Shown: one piece after another, positions 31,094 through 40,837 of the stretch
Numbering within the stretch: the stretch's first letter is position 1
Layout: each line of letters opens with the position of its first letter
Assembly: GCF_000151315.2 (NCBI RefSeq)
Contig: NW_011887303.1
Coordinates: forward strand, 826,409-890,408
DNA length: 64,000 bases
Origin: Capsaspora owczarzaki ATCC 30864
Lineage: Eukaryota; Opisthokonta; Filasterea
Direction of reading: 5' to 3'
Program-made: the position numbers and the translations under genes
The notes under the pieces: model-generated
The model's database searches: none
Told to the model about the DNA's origin: nothing
Seen by the model: the letters and a program-made list of their open reading frames with translations, nothing else

Positions 31094-31384
31094 ATGGCCG
31101 ATATCGAGAAACGCATCGCCCAACGGCTGGCTGTCCGCATTGCTAAACGTCGCGCAAAAGCCCAAGGCGTTGCGATCGTAATCGACTTTTTCGGAGGATG
31201 TGGCGTGGCATCGGCGCTCAACGAGGCTCAGCAGCTCATTAACGATGCTCAGGACGTTCGAGCGGCAGCTCGACTCACTGCGCTTCTCTTGACTCGTGAC
31301 AAAGCCGCACTCAAGAAGCAGCTGCAAGGCTTGGGTGAAGATCAGCTTGACAAGTGGATTGACCAACAGATCAAGGGCATTTGA
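31094..31384 (+). CDS. Small alpha-helical protein, unknown function
   Basis: A 96-residue frame from the ATG at 31094 (MADIEKRIAQRLAVRIAKRR...) to a stop at 31384. The composition is strongly helical and amphipathic, with a basic N-terminal helix, a short hydrophobic centre (VAIVIDFFGGCGVA) and a Leu/Gln/Lys-rich C-terminal helix. The frame extends upstream without an ATG, and a CAG directly precedes this one, so it could be an internal or terminal exon. A longer antisense frame covers the same bases, but its composition is less protein-like. No family is recognised. Confidence 0.4.
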   Translation: MADIEKRIAQRLAVRIAKRRAKAQGVAIVIDFFGGCGVASALNEAQQLINDAQDVRAAARLTALLLTRDKAALKKQLQGLGEDQLDKWIDQQIKGI

Positions 31385-31830
31385 GCACTGATACGATTCG
31401 CTGCGTGGAAACAAGGAGCAATGTTTTCTTTGACTTTTCGGCTTCGAGCTTCTGGGCTGGCGTGTCGCTCCATGGCTTCCTTTGTGCTCGCTACTATCTG
31501 CGCTTGACTTGTTGCTATCGTGTGTTTGCATTCTGCTGTCCAACCTTGATAAAAGGCAGCCCCAAGGGACTTGCTTTCACGGTCTGCTTAGATTTTGACG
31601 TGTTTTTTTTTTTCTTTTCTTTTTCTGGTTTGTGTTTTTTCCTGCTTGATTGCAGGGTTGCGATTAGCTGTTGCTCAACTGTTGCTGTTCACATTTGTGC
31701 GCAAACCCATTCCTACTCCCATCGACCAACAGCAATCAACTCGAGAGAAAGCGAACAAAAAAACAAAAAAAAAAAATCCGTGATGTTGTCAAGATGACAA
31801 TGCGACCAGCGACCTGCAACGCCGCGTACT
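31385..31830. other. Intergenic region between convergent genes
   Basis: 446 bases with T-runs near 31602 and 31614 and an A-run near 31770. No supported gene. Confidence 0.45.
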
Positions 31831-32062
31831 TTAGAAGCACTCTTTCATGAAGTTCTCCGTGCTGGCCATCCCACCTATGATCATGAAAGCGCCCCATGGC
31901 ATGCAGCGAATCTTTCTGAGCATTGTTTTAATTTTTTGTTTTGACAAACCCCCAAAAACAGACATTTCCCCAAAAAAGGGCGCTGACCAAATTTAGTCTT
32001 ATGCACATCTCTGCTGTCGTTGCCTCAGGCAACCATGCAGCTCGTTGTGCTGTTTTCGACAT
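31831..32062 (-). CDS. Possible 46-residue micro-protein with one membrane-like segment
   Basis: Two exons, 32007-32062 and 31831-31915, join in phase 2 across a 91-base intron (donor GTGCAT, acceptor CTCAG). The result is a 46-residue protein that starts MSKTAQRAAWLPEATT and ends FMKECF. The middle (CMPWGAFMIIGGMAS) is hydrophobic enough for a short membrane span. The size and layout resemble small mitochondrial inner-membrane subunits, but I cannot name a family. Support is limited to clean splice signals, frame consistency and sensible composition. Confidence 0.4.
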
Positions 32063-32726
32063 TACGCCAGTGCCGCACTGGGGCGCGAGGTGGCGCGAGC
32101 ACAAGAGACGGTGAAGAGTTTTTGTTTTCTGCAAAAGTTTCCTCCATTTCCAGCCTTGAAAGAGTCCCGCGAGACCAGTGCCGTCCGAAATTTACCATCG
32201 AAAAAACAAAAGCAAACTCGAGAAATAGTCCGAATTGGAAGCAGGCTCCGCAAAGTGCATTGTTGAGAATGCGAGCAACTGTGCAAAGTTGAAAATAGTT
32301 TCACGAGGCTTTGACATTTCACCATCACAAACCGCAACAACGAGAGCCAAGAGCATCAACACAACAACCCAAAAACAAACAGCGAGCGAGTGTCTGCGAG
32401 CGAGACGAAACGCGACACCAAAAACCGCAAACAAACTCGACTCCACAAATACACTCTGCGCTTGCTGAGATCGTCAGGAGAAACGACTTTCAACAAGCGA
32501 GTGCATGTGATACATCCAGCAATGCCAGTCCCGCTACCGACAAGGAATGAAGGTGGCAATGTTTGATTTTGTAAGGAACGATGGCTGCTTTCATCATTGT
32601 GAGTTTGGCTGTTTTCGGCTCTTTTTTTTTCGATCGCTCACAAACCACCCGTCACACAGTTCCAAGATGCGTGCTTCCTGCTCATCGTCATCACTACGGC
32701 AAAAACAAGGCCTCGTGGATTCAGCA
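32063..32726. other. 3' region of the selenoprotein H gene and promoter of the micro-protein
   Basis: 664 bases without a supported coding gene. The part just below 32727 is the 3' UTR of the selenoprotein H homologue, where a SECIS element is expected. A loose ATGA...AA...TGA spacing occurs on the minus strand at 32691-32651, but the flanking stems pair poorly, so it is not called as a SECIS. Confidence 0.4.
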
Positions 32727-33567
32727 CTACTGTATGAGCTGGCGAATGTCCGCGACCAGCTTGGCGCCGTCCGGGAACTTGTCGTTGCGCGGCGGTCCGC
32801 GCTTGACGCCAGTCCACACAAGCGATTCTATCGGAAGACCAGTGAGACGCAGTTTTTGAGTTATCATGCCAACGCACCCACGCAAGGCGACCACGGTTTG
32901 GTTTCGGTGGGCGTGTAAACGTGGTCTGAAGAGTTACCTGCGCCGCCCAGCTGCATTGTGCACTCAAAGCTGCCACGTCGCGGTTTGTTCGGATTGATGA
33001 GAATTTCAGCATCCGGGAAAGCCTGCGTCGAGAGATTTGTGCGAGTCAAAATTTTCTGCGCAACCAATCCTTGTTACAATCGTTACGACGAAACACAAAT
33101 AAGGCCCTACCTCCTGAAGTGTGTCGCGCAGCCCGTTGGCCCGCGACGCGTACGTTCGTCAGGAATTGCTAGATGGAAACGCAACATTGGAGCTCGAGTG
33201 AGCGTGATACTGGACCAACAAGTGTTCATCCATCATTGAGCGCGAAGCCGTGCAGCTTTTACCATCGTTCAATCACAAAGCGCAACCCCAGCCGAGGTTT
33301 CTTGTCAGCGTGCACGGATGCTTCCTGCTTGATTGCCGAAGCACCACCAGCAGCAGGGGCAGTCGCAGTAGCCGTCGAATCAGTTGAAGCAGCACCGTTG
33401 GCTTGGAACGCAATCTTGCTCTGGACGAGCTTCTTGTCATCGACGCTGGCGTCCTTCTTCTTCTCGGTCTTGACGGCAATCGACTTGGATGGCGCAACAA
33501 TGTCGTCGTCGTCGTCGTCGTCGTCGAGCCGCGCAGTCGCTCGAGTTCGGCGAGCGGCACCCGGCAT
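32727..33567 (-). CDS. SELENOH: Selenoprotein H homologue with in-frame UGA (selenocysteine)
   Basis: Exons 33263-33567, 33111-33168, 32938-33022 and 32727-32827; 182 residues counting selenocysteine. Residues 1-100 are a basic/acidic nuclear-type tail with an Asp run (DDDDDDDD). The family core follows: VIER-C-N-S-[UGA]-R at 102-105, matching the CxxU redox motif (CTSU) of animal selenoprotein H, then INPNKPRRGSFE and VWTGVKRGPPR...KFPD. The UGA at 33159-33161 lies inside exon 2 with good coding on both sides and correct splice phases, so it is read rather than terminating. Selenoprotein H is a nucleolar thioredoxin-fold oxidoreductase. A standard gene caller would truncate or skip this exon. 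Confidence 0.9.
33159..33161 (-). other. SELENOH: In-frame UGA predicted to encode selenocysteine
   Basis: The TGA codon occupies the U position of the C-x-x-U motif of the selenoprotein H family. Reading frame, splice phases and downstream similarity all continue through it. Confidence 0.88.
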
Positions 33568-33743
33568 GACTGAAGCAGCAATACAATGTTAGACTGAGCA
33601 GCTCTGCTCGGATTGCGATTGTAGTGAAGATCTCCAATTACACGACAGTATAACAAGAAAATCCACAAGCAACGATACATCGCACACAATCAACCAACGG
33701 AGGAAAACAAAGAAAAAAAAGCGGTGGAAAACGAGGATGTTAA

Positions 33744-35949
33744 TTAGCTGGAGTGCGCCTTGGCAGCTTCGTCGGCAGCAGCGGCAATATCTCGGATGGC
33801 ATTCTCAACCTCGCCTTCAGAGTGGCCGATATTGAGTGCAATGCGGATTGCCGGAGGTCGCTGGACTCGCTCATAGTCCTCAATGTAGCGGGCACGGGTA
33901 AGGACGACATTCTTGTCGTTCGCCTATTGAACAACAGAGAGTAAACAGGATGAGCAAAGCGCCCTTAAAACAAACGACTGTATGCACAAGCCAAGCCATG
34001 CCAAGCCAAGCAAAAACGAAACATACCTTGGAAACAATCAAATCGAGCAGCGCCTCGTCGGCAGCTCGTCCCTTGGTCTGCTTGACAGTGAGGAACTTCA
34101 TGGGTGCGCTAGCATCGCCGCTGACGACGAGATGGCGTCCAAGCGCCGTCGAGAGCTTGGCGTGAATGGCCTTGGAGCGAGAGCGGAGGGTGGTGAACAT
34201 GTCGGGCGACTTTTCCATTGCTTCCAAAGCGCACAACGCTGCCGAAGCAAGGAGCGGAGGAAGCGAGGCCGAGAAGCAGTAGCCCTGCGACGAGAGACGC
34301 TGGTGGTCCATGACGAATGTCTTGCCGTACGAGAAGCCACCAATCGAGCCGACAGCGTGTTCGAGAGAGGAGGTCATGATATCAATGTCCTCGGGCTGAC
34401 GCAGAAGAAGGCAGGAAGAAAGAAAATCAGGCAACAGAGGAGGCATGAGCGATCGAGCAAAATCAGGGTTTTTTTTTTTTACAAAAAAAGCAAGCGAAAG
34501 AACGTACCGAAATGCCAAAGTGCTCAGTAATGCCACGGCCATGATCGCCGAGGACGCCAAAAGAGAACGTCTCGTCGAGCATAATGCGGACCTTGTACTG
34601 CCATTTGAGCTCGACAAGGCGCTTGAGAGGAGCAATCTCGGCAGTGTTGGCATAGAGGCCCTCCACAACCACAAAGCGACGAGAAAGCTTGGCCTTCTTG
34701 GCAAGCTACGCAAGTTTCAACCAATGAGCAAACCAATTAAGTAATTGCAAGAGAGGCAACAGACTTCAAAAGGTCCCCCCCAAACAAAACCACAAAGCGG
34801 TCACAAACCTTGGCATCCTCGCGCTGCTGCTCAATCAAAAGACGCTCGAGATCGGCCATGTCGTTGTGCTTGAAATACTTGACGGTGCTGCGCGAGGCGA
34901 GAACACCCTGCGCGAGGGGGAAGGAGATGGCCTCATCAACAAACAAAATGTCGCCACGCTTGGAATAGGCGGGGATGACCGATGCGACAGTGGAGAAGGC
35001 GTACGAGTACAGCACAGCTTCTTCCGTTTGGGTGAACTTGGCCAGCTTGCTCTCCAATTCGAGGTGGACGTCAATGGTGCCGTAAAAGCCGCGTGGACCG
35101 CATGATCCGACGCCATACTTTTTCAGCGAGGTGACAGCCGCATCCTCGACCTTCTTGTTGCCCACAAAGTTCAAAAAGTTGAACGAAGCAAGGTTGATCT
35201 TTTTCTGGCCGTCGATCTGGACAAAGGCAGCAGCGGGACTTTCAAAAAAGAAAACGAAAGAAAAGAAAACAAATGGCAAATGTCATCAAACAAGGAGAAT
35301 GAGCACAAAGTGCTGAAATCACAGGAATAGTGAACATGCCAGACAGAGAGAGAGACATAAAGTCGCAACATACCCTTGAACAACAGGGACGACGACTGGT
35401 TCAGGGCCGCTCACGGGCACAAGCGGTTCGGGTTGCCACTCTGCGATAATCTCTTCCACCTCCTGTCGATTCCAAGCCAGCAAGAAATGAGCGCGAGTGT
35501 CACACGCACCCTCCCCCTCCTCCTCCCACGTCCCCTCTAAACTGTCGGGTACCTTGGCAGTGAGCTTGGGCCCCTTGTCCTTGGACTTGTCCGACTTGCG
35601 AACGACGAGCCACAGGATGGATAATACCAACAGACCCTCAAGAATGAGATGGTATGCCGGAGCCTGTTTGGTATCACGGCACAACGCAGTACACACACAT
35701 GTCAGAGATCCAGAGATCAGAATCACTGGATCAAGATTGATCCAACAATGATAAAAACCAACAACAAAAAAACCGGCCACGTCCTCACGAAATCCCGCTC
35801 CAATCCAATCCTCAGCTCAGTCGTCCGGCTGTCGAAAGGGACATTGAAACACAAAAGGGGCGCGATGCTTTACCTCGTAGAACGCATGGTGGAGCAGCTC
35901 GAAGATGGGTCCGTGCGATGGCAGCGAAGGGACGTACGACAGCAGCCTG

Positions 35950-35980
<31 letters not shown>

Positions 35981-36577
35981 TGCAATAGCAATAGCAATGG
36001 GAAGTCAAAAAAAAAAAAAAAAAAAAAGTGAGCGAGAAATTGGCCACGCAGACAGACAGACAGACAGCCCCAACCCCCCAGAGTGAAGAGCAAAGCCATG
36101 GGTGAGTGAGTGAGTGAAGATGAGAGATGAAGCACGCAATGGCAGGGAAGGCGGCTGAGATCACTGCGCTGGAGGGAGGAACTAGCTGGATCGAGAGAAG
36201 CTTGAATGAAAAAGAAAAAAAGAAAAAGAAAAAAGAAAAAGAAAAAGTAAAGGGTGTTCTTTTGTTGTTGGATTGGAGCCCGGCGAAGACCGTGGGGCAC
36301 AAGTCACAAAGGTGGCTTGGCTTGTGATCACACTCTGAGTAGAGCAACGGCGTCGAAAGAGGCGTGGGGATTGGCTGCGTTGTGCGGAAGACCACTCGAT
36401 TCGATTGGCAACAGTTCGACGTCCAACGACGCGCTCTCACTGCACTTCAACAGCCAAGCAGTGACGTCTCAGCGTGGAACAGACGGTTGGATGTAGAGTC
36501 ACGTACTTGGCGAGGAGAAGGTTGGCAATCTCCAGCAGACTCAGCTGCGCGACCATGTCGGCGTCGGCAGCGCTCAT
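33744..36577 (-). CDS. SPTLC1: Serine palmitoyltransferase subunit 1 (LCB1)
   Basis: Eight exons: 36507-36577, 35874-35946, 35553-35663, 35374-35462, 34809-35238, 34508-34705, 34027-34395 and 33744-33923; 506 residues. It follows SPTLC1 throughout: [20 protein letters not shown] (the N-terminal membrane helix), [10 protein letters not shown]-like [85 protein letters not shown] and [21 protein letters not shown]. Like other LCB1 proteins it has the PLP-transferase fold but no catalytic lysine, and pairs with LCB2 to condense serine with palmitoyl-CoA, the first step of sphingolipid synthesis in the ER. The N-terminus is about 30 residues longer than in humans. Confidence 0.95.
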
Positions 36578-36978
36578 TCTTTGAGTCAAGCGGAGGGGGG
36601 GGGGGAAATGGAGAGTGAGCACAATAATGCAACAGCAATAATATACACGATGGGTTTGAGTGGCATCGAGCTTGAGGATGATGAGAGGGAGCGATTGGAA
36701 AAAGCAAAGATGGGAAATACTATTGTTCATATTTTTTAAGCCATGATAAAACACACACACACGAATCGCTCCAAACAAACATCAGCACACAAGCAACAAT
36801 GAGAAATTACAAGCAATCAGCAACCAGCCCACACGGTCCATCAAGAACAAAACGTGGAGCAAGACAGACAAAACAGAAATGTTGCTAAACCATGGTTGAA
36901 AACCCCTCCAGTGACGAGTATGGCAAAGCTGTCAAAAGCGCCTGCACCAAAATTCACCTTCTTGTAGGGTGTGCTTCC
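36578..36978. other. Intergenic region
   Basis: 401 bases between the SPTLC1 start and the CHCHD2-type stop (both minus). It carries the SPTLC1 promoter and leader; nothing else was recognised. Confidence 0.5.
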
Positions 36979-37803
36979 TTAGTTGATGCCATAGGAGACC
37001 TTGCATTGCTTGAGGACGTCAGAGTAGCCCGAGCAGAGGCCAATGTCGCGATCGTGGGTCTTGATGCAGTCGAGGAACTGCTGGAGCTCGTACGAGCACA
37101 CCTGCGAGTTGTTGTTGTTGTTGTACATGGGCGCTTGTTGTGCCACGGGTGCAGGTGCGGCCTCGGCAGCAGCGGGCTGGCTCGACGACGAGCCGCCGAA
37201 CATGCCAGTGACGGCGTGGCCGATGGTGTGTCCCTGGCGAAAGCAAGCAAAACAAAGGAGCAAGGAAACTCAGTACTTCAGCATTGAAAGCAACAGCGCA
37301 AGGAGAAGTCAAAGAAGGGGGGAGGGAGATTGCGTTTCCAATGCAGAGCCCATAGAAAAAAAAAAAAAAAACTCAATGGAAATCCCATACAAAAAAAAAA
37401 AAAAAAAAAAAAAAGGAAGGATCTCGATCGTCTTGGCGGTTTTTGATGCTGCATTTGCTATTGTTCCGCTCTTCTGCACTTGACTTCCGCACTCGACCAG
37501 AGCGTGTTCTTGCATCAATCTCAAACACAGCGGGTGGGAGGAAGGAGAGAGGGAGAGAGAGAGAGAGAGAGAGAGACGTACAACGGCGGAACCGACAGCG
37601 ACACCGGCGGCAGTCGTGGCCATCTGGGCAAAGAGGCCGGGCTGCTGGGGCTGGGGCTGCATGGGCATGGGTGCGTGGTGCTGGACGGGCGCGGGGTGGT
37701 GCGGGGCAGCAGCGACGGGGGCAGGCGCGGCAGTGCGGGCAGGCGCAGGGGCGGCAGTGCGGACGGGAGCGGCCTTGGCGGCGGGAGCAGAGCGGCGAGG
37801 CAT
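36979..37803 (-). CDS. CHCHD2/CHCHD10/MIX17-type twin CX9C mitochondrial protein
   Basis: Exons 37582-37803 and 36979-37233, phase 0; 158 residues. The N-terminus is Ala/Pro/Arg-rich (MPRRSAPAAKAA) and can act as a mitochondrial targeting sequence. The middle has the conserved glycine-rich helix GLFAQMATTAAGVAVGSAV and GHTIGHAVTGMFGG. The C-terminus carries two CX9C motifs (C-SYELQQFLD-C and C-SGYSDVLKQ-C), which form a disulfide-linked helical hairpin after import through the Mia40 pathway. Family members sit in the intermembrane space and affect MICOS and respiration. The donor is GTACGT. An A-run and a (GA)n tract lie in the intron. Confidence 0.93.
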
Positions 37804-38219
37804 TGTGACTGGAAGTGGAAGTGGGTTTGAGGTTTTATGAAGAGTGAGCTCGGACTGAAATACAACTTGGCACACTATAAATATGGGAGGTAGGAGGGTG
37901 AGGGCGTTGGTTAGGGTTGGTGCGATTGGAAGCAAAGACAGAGAGACCGAGCGTTAACCAGCCATGCAGCATGGAGGAGGGTTGAAACCGACAAAGGAGC
38001 ATTGAATAAGAATATAGTACATAGTTATGGTGACACGGCAGCGGAGCAGCGACATCCAAAGTCCAGCACAGCGACATTCAAAGCACGATTTGGTCGCTCC
38101 CACCATCAGCGTCGCGTCGCGTCGTGAGCCTCCATTATTTTGAAAACCCAAATCATGCCAGAGCCAAGAGGCATGACAGATAGTAGCTCCACAGCCGTCC
38201 AAAGAAGCCGACTTTGCGC
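37804..38219. other. Intergenic region
   Basis: 416 bases between two minus-strand genes. It contains the CHCHD2-type promoter and the dephospho-CoA kinase 3' UTR. No gene is supported. Confidence 0.5.
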
Positions 38220-39196
38220 TCAGCGGGCATCGCGCGAAAAATAGTACCACCCACTTGCGACCGCAACGGCACTTGCTGCTAGAACAGCGGGCGAAGGAAT
38301 TGTCCAGAGCGTCTGCAGCTCTGCAAACACTGCCCGAACCTGGTTGCGCGTGGCTTCGAGACTGCCCGAGTTGTCAATGACAATATCTGCTCGTCGGCGC
38401 TTCTCCTCAATCGACATTTGCGCATTCATGCGACTCCGTGCGTCCGCCTCGCTCATGGAATTGCGAGCCATCAGTCGCTGCAGCTCGGCCTGTTCGTCGC
38501 AGTAGACGACAACCACGCGTCGCAGATAGCGAAGCAATTGGCCGCCTTCAAAGAGCAGCGGGACGTCCAACACTGCAATGCGCTCTCCTGCTCATTGTGG
38601 TTTTTGTTCCCGCCGACGTAGAATACCAAGCGACACCACGGGCAGCGATTTCAAACAGACCATGGTCCAAATCAGATGTACAAAACGGGGTGGTCGGTGA
38701 GCCAGACATCCACCGATGTTCGATGTTCGAGCGCTCGCAATTCCAACAAACCGTCGTCGTCGCGCGACCGCCAATCGTACCTCGAATGTAACACTTGAGA
38801 ATCTGCCTGAACATTTCCCGGAAGACAGCGGGATGGACAGCTCCGTTGAGCTGCCGTCGCTTGTCTGCGTCGTTGAAGATGAGCTTGCCCAGCGCGTCCC
38901 GGTTGATGGTCTGATCAGGCAGCAGGATTTCCCGGCCAAAGATCTGAACAATCTGCTTGTACGCTGGCTTTCCCGGCTCGACCACTGACAAAAAAAGCAA
39001 CGCAGCAGCAGCAGCAGCAGCGGAGTGAGTTCGTGATGACCAGTCTCTCAATCTCTCACAGCTCTCACTTGGCTCGCTCACCTTGTCGCGCAATGAGGTC
39101 TGCGTCAATGACAGGAATCTTCAACTCGTCCTGCAGCATCTTGGAGACGGTGCTCTTGCCAGTCGCAATGCCGCCAGTCAATCCGATCAGCAGCAT
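38220..39196 (-). CDS. DCAKD: Dephospho-CoA kinase
   Basis: Exons 39082-39196, 38781-38984 and 38220-38587, all phase 1 junctions; 228 residues. The Walker A motif is GGIATGKS at 8-15. Other family stretches: [20 protein letters not shown], the HPAVFREM lid region, and [11 protein letters not shown] followed by VVVYCDEQ and Q-L-Q-R-L-M-A-R-N. The enzyme phosphorylates the 3'-hydroxyl of the ribose in dephospho-CoA, the last step of coenzyme A synthesis. The C-terminus ends with a hydrophobic helix ([18 protein letters not shown]) and a short basic tail, as in the tail-anchored DCAKD proteins. The start at 39196 is the only ATG giving an intact P-loop. Confidence 0.94.
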
Positions 39197-39488
39197 TGTT
39201 GTTGTTGTTGGGATTTCTGAGAATGTCAGAGAATGCGACTGAGCTCCACCCGATTGTTTGAATACATACGTGTATGAATATATACTTGCCAATTTCGAGC
39301 AAACGCTGACTGTTCCGTCACCAACGTGCTAGATTTACAACATTTTGTATTTTGTGAGGACAAACAAACAACAGCAAGAACCGAAGGGCCGTTTACAAGT
39401 TACGAGAGCTCCTGTGGAGCAAGCTATATAGCAAGCTGTGAGGCAATCTGTGAGGCAAGCTGTGTGGCATGGCAACAAGCTGCATCCA

Positions 39489-40298
39489 CTACCAAGCGCG
39501 TGCAACGATACTCGTCAAGTTGCCGTCCTCGTTGGCAACATATTCATCAAGATCAGCCGACGCCTGGCGCCAACGGCCATGCCGACGCTGACTCTCACAC
39601 CGAAGAAGTGACCCTTCAATGCGGATGTTGCGGGACGTGAGGCTGAAGTTGACGCCTGCCATCAGAGTCCCGTCAATGTTCTCGATACTCTCGTCAAGAT
39701 TCAAGCAGGATTCTTTCCAGTCACGACCGTCACCAGTCAAACACTCTGCGTACAGCATGTTGTGGTCCAAGCGAACGTTGCGGGAGCTTTGCGACAAGAT
39801 ACGACGCGGCGCCCGCTCATGAGCGACTGGTGTTTGAGCAATCGTCTGCTTCCTGGTGACCTTCTTTTTGCGATTCTTCTTGTTGTCGTCCTCACTGTAG
39901 TCAGAGTCATTCGTGTCGTCGTCATCGTCGTCAGCATCCGTTTGACGCGACTTCTTGGGCGTTGCGGTCTGCTGCTTGTCCTCGGCCATTTCAGAAGCAA
40001 GACGCTTGGTGGTCACGCCACGGGAGGTTGAGCCCGTCTGCCTGGGTTTGCGAGCACGGAAATTGTAGCCCTTAACCAGCGTCTCTTGCTGTTTCTCAGC
40101 AGGAGTGGCGGGAGTGGCAGGAGTGGCAGGCGTGGCCTCAGCAGTGGTAGCTTGAACGGGCGCCTCGATCTGAGGGCCGTCCTCGTTCCTTGCGTCGGCG
40201 ATCCTGGACCTGTCACTGATCTCTGTCTCTGGCGTGGTAGTCCTTGCAGCACGCACTGGAGTTGAGGCAGGAGTACCCGAGGGTGCCTTCGTTGCCAT
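39489..40298 (-). CDS. Cyanovirin-N homology (CVNH) domain protein with charged, nuclear-type N-terminus
   Basis: Intronless, 269 residues. The C-terminal 104 residues form two tandem CVNH half-repeats: S-Q-S-S-R-N-V-R-L...L-Y-A-E-C...L-N-L-D-E-S-I-E-N-I-D-G-T-L, and S-L-T-S-R-N-I-R-I...L-L-R-C...A-D-L-D-E-Y-V-A-N-E-D-G-N-L. These match the strand order and the (I/V)-x-N-x-D-G-x-L signature of cyanovirin-N, whose relatives bind high-mannose glycans. Only part of the usual cysteine pairs are kept. The first 165 residues are disordered-looking, with Thr/Pro repeats, an Asp run and basic clusters (KKNRKKK), and there is no signal peptide. That suggests a cytosolic or nuclear protein, odd for a lectin fold. 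Glycan binding is inferred only from the family. Confidence 0.85.
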   Translation of the reverse strand: MATKAPSGTPASTPVRAARTTTPETEISDRSRIADARNEDGPQIEAPVQATTAEATPATPATPATPAEKQQETLVKGYNFRARKPRQTGSTSRGVTTKRLASEMAEDKQQTATPKKSRQTDADDDDDDTNDSDYSEDDNKKNRKKKVTRKQTIAQTPVAHERAPRRILSQSSRNVRLDHNMLYAECLTGDGRDWKESCLNLDESIENIDGTLMAGVNFSLTSRNIRIEGSLLRCESQRRHGRWRQASADLDEYVANEDGNLTSIVARAW

Positions 40299-40837
40299 CA
40301 GGAAAACTGAACAGGAACGACAAACAAACAAACAAACAAAACTCGACTAAGCTCAAAGCAACTCAGTGCTCAGTCACTCCTTCAGTCACTCCTCGCTACA
40401 AGTAGTGGCCACGAACAAGCGTAACACACTGGCACTGTTCATTTTGTCATTTGTTGCCGCGTTTCGTTGTTTGTTGTTGATTGTCTGAGTTGTTCTGTTT
40501 GTTTTCAGTCACTCCTTCAGTCACTCCTCGCTACAAGTAGTGGCCACGAACAAGCGTAACGCACTGGCACTGTTCATTTTGTCATTTGTTGCCGCGTTTC
40601 GTTGTTTGTTGTTGATTGTCTGAGTTGTTCTGTAGCAACATTTTAACTTTGATCAACTTTAAAAATGTTGTATTGATTTTGAATTTTCAAACCTCTGAAA
40701 TCCACTCCCTCTTCTCTCTCTCTCTCTTCCACACACTCTGTATTGTAGGTGACTACAGTCCAAAGACCAAGCGCTCGTGTGTTTGAACTCAAATCCAACC
40801 CATTAGCATTAGAAAAAACAAAACCATCGTGCACAAA
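40299..40837. promoter_or_regulatory. Divergent promoter region with duplicated 128-base segment
   Basis: 539 bases between the CVNH gene (minus) and the RhoGAP gene (plus). It contains the direct duplication 40371-40498 / 40506-40633 and a (CT)n tract at about 40714-40730. No core promoter motif was recognised. Confidence 0.5.
40371..40633. repeat. Near-identical 128-base tandem duplication
   Basis: Bases 40371-40498 recur at 40506-40633 with one visible difference (CACACT versus CGCACT), separated by seven bases. The copies begin with two CAGTCACTCC-type short repeats. Near identity indicates a recent event. Confidence 0.93.

Noticed and set aside
31007-31543. 178-codon minus-strand frame overlapping the 96-residue protein
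   Set aside because: Longer, but Ser/Cys-rich without pattern; the plus-strand frame has a more protein-like amphipathic helical composition. Not fully excluded.
32651-32691. ATGA...AA...TGA spacing as a SECIS core for selenoprotein H
   Set aside because: Spacing fits but the intervening and outer stems show few consecutive pairs, so it cannot be called.
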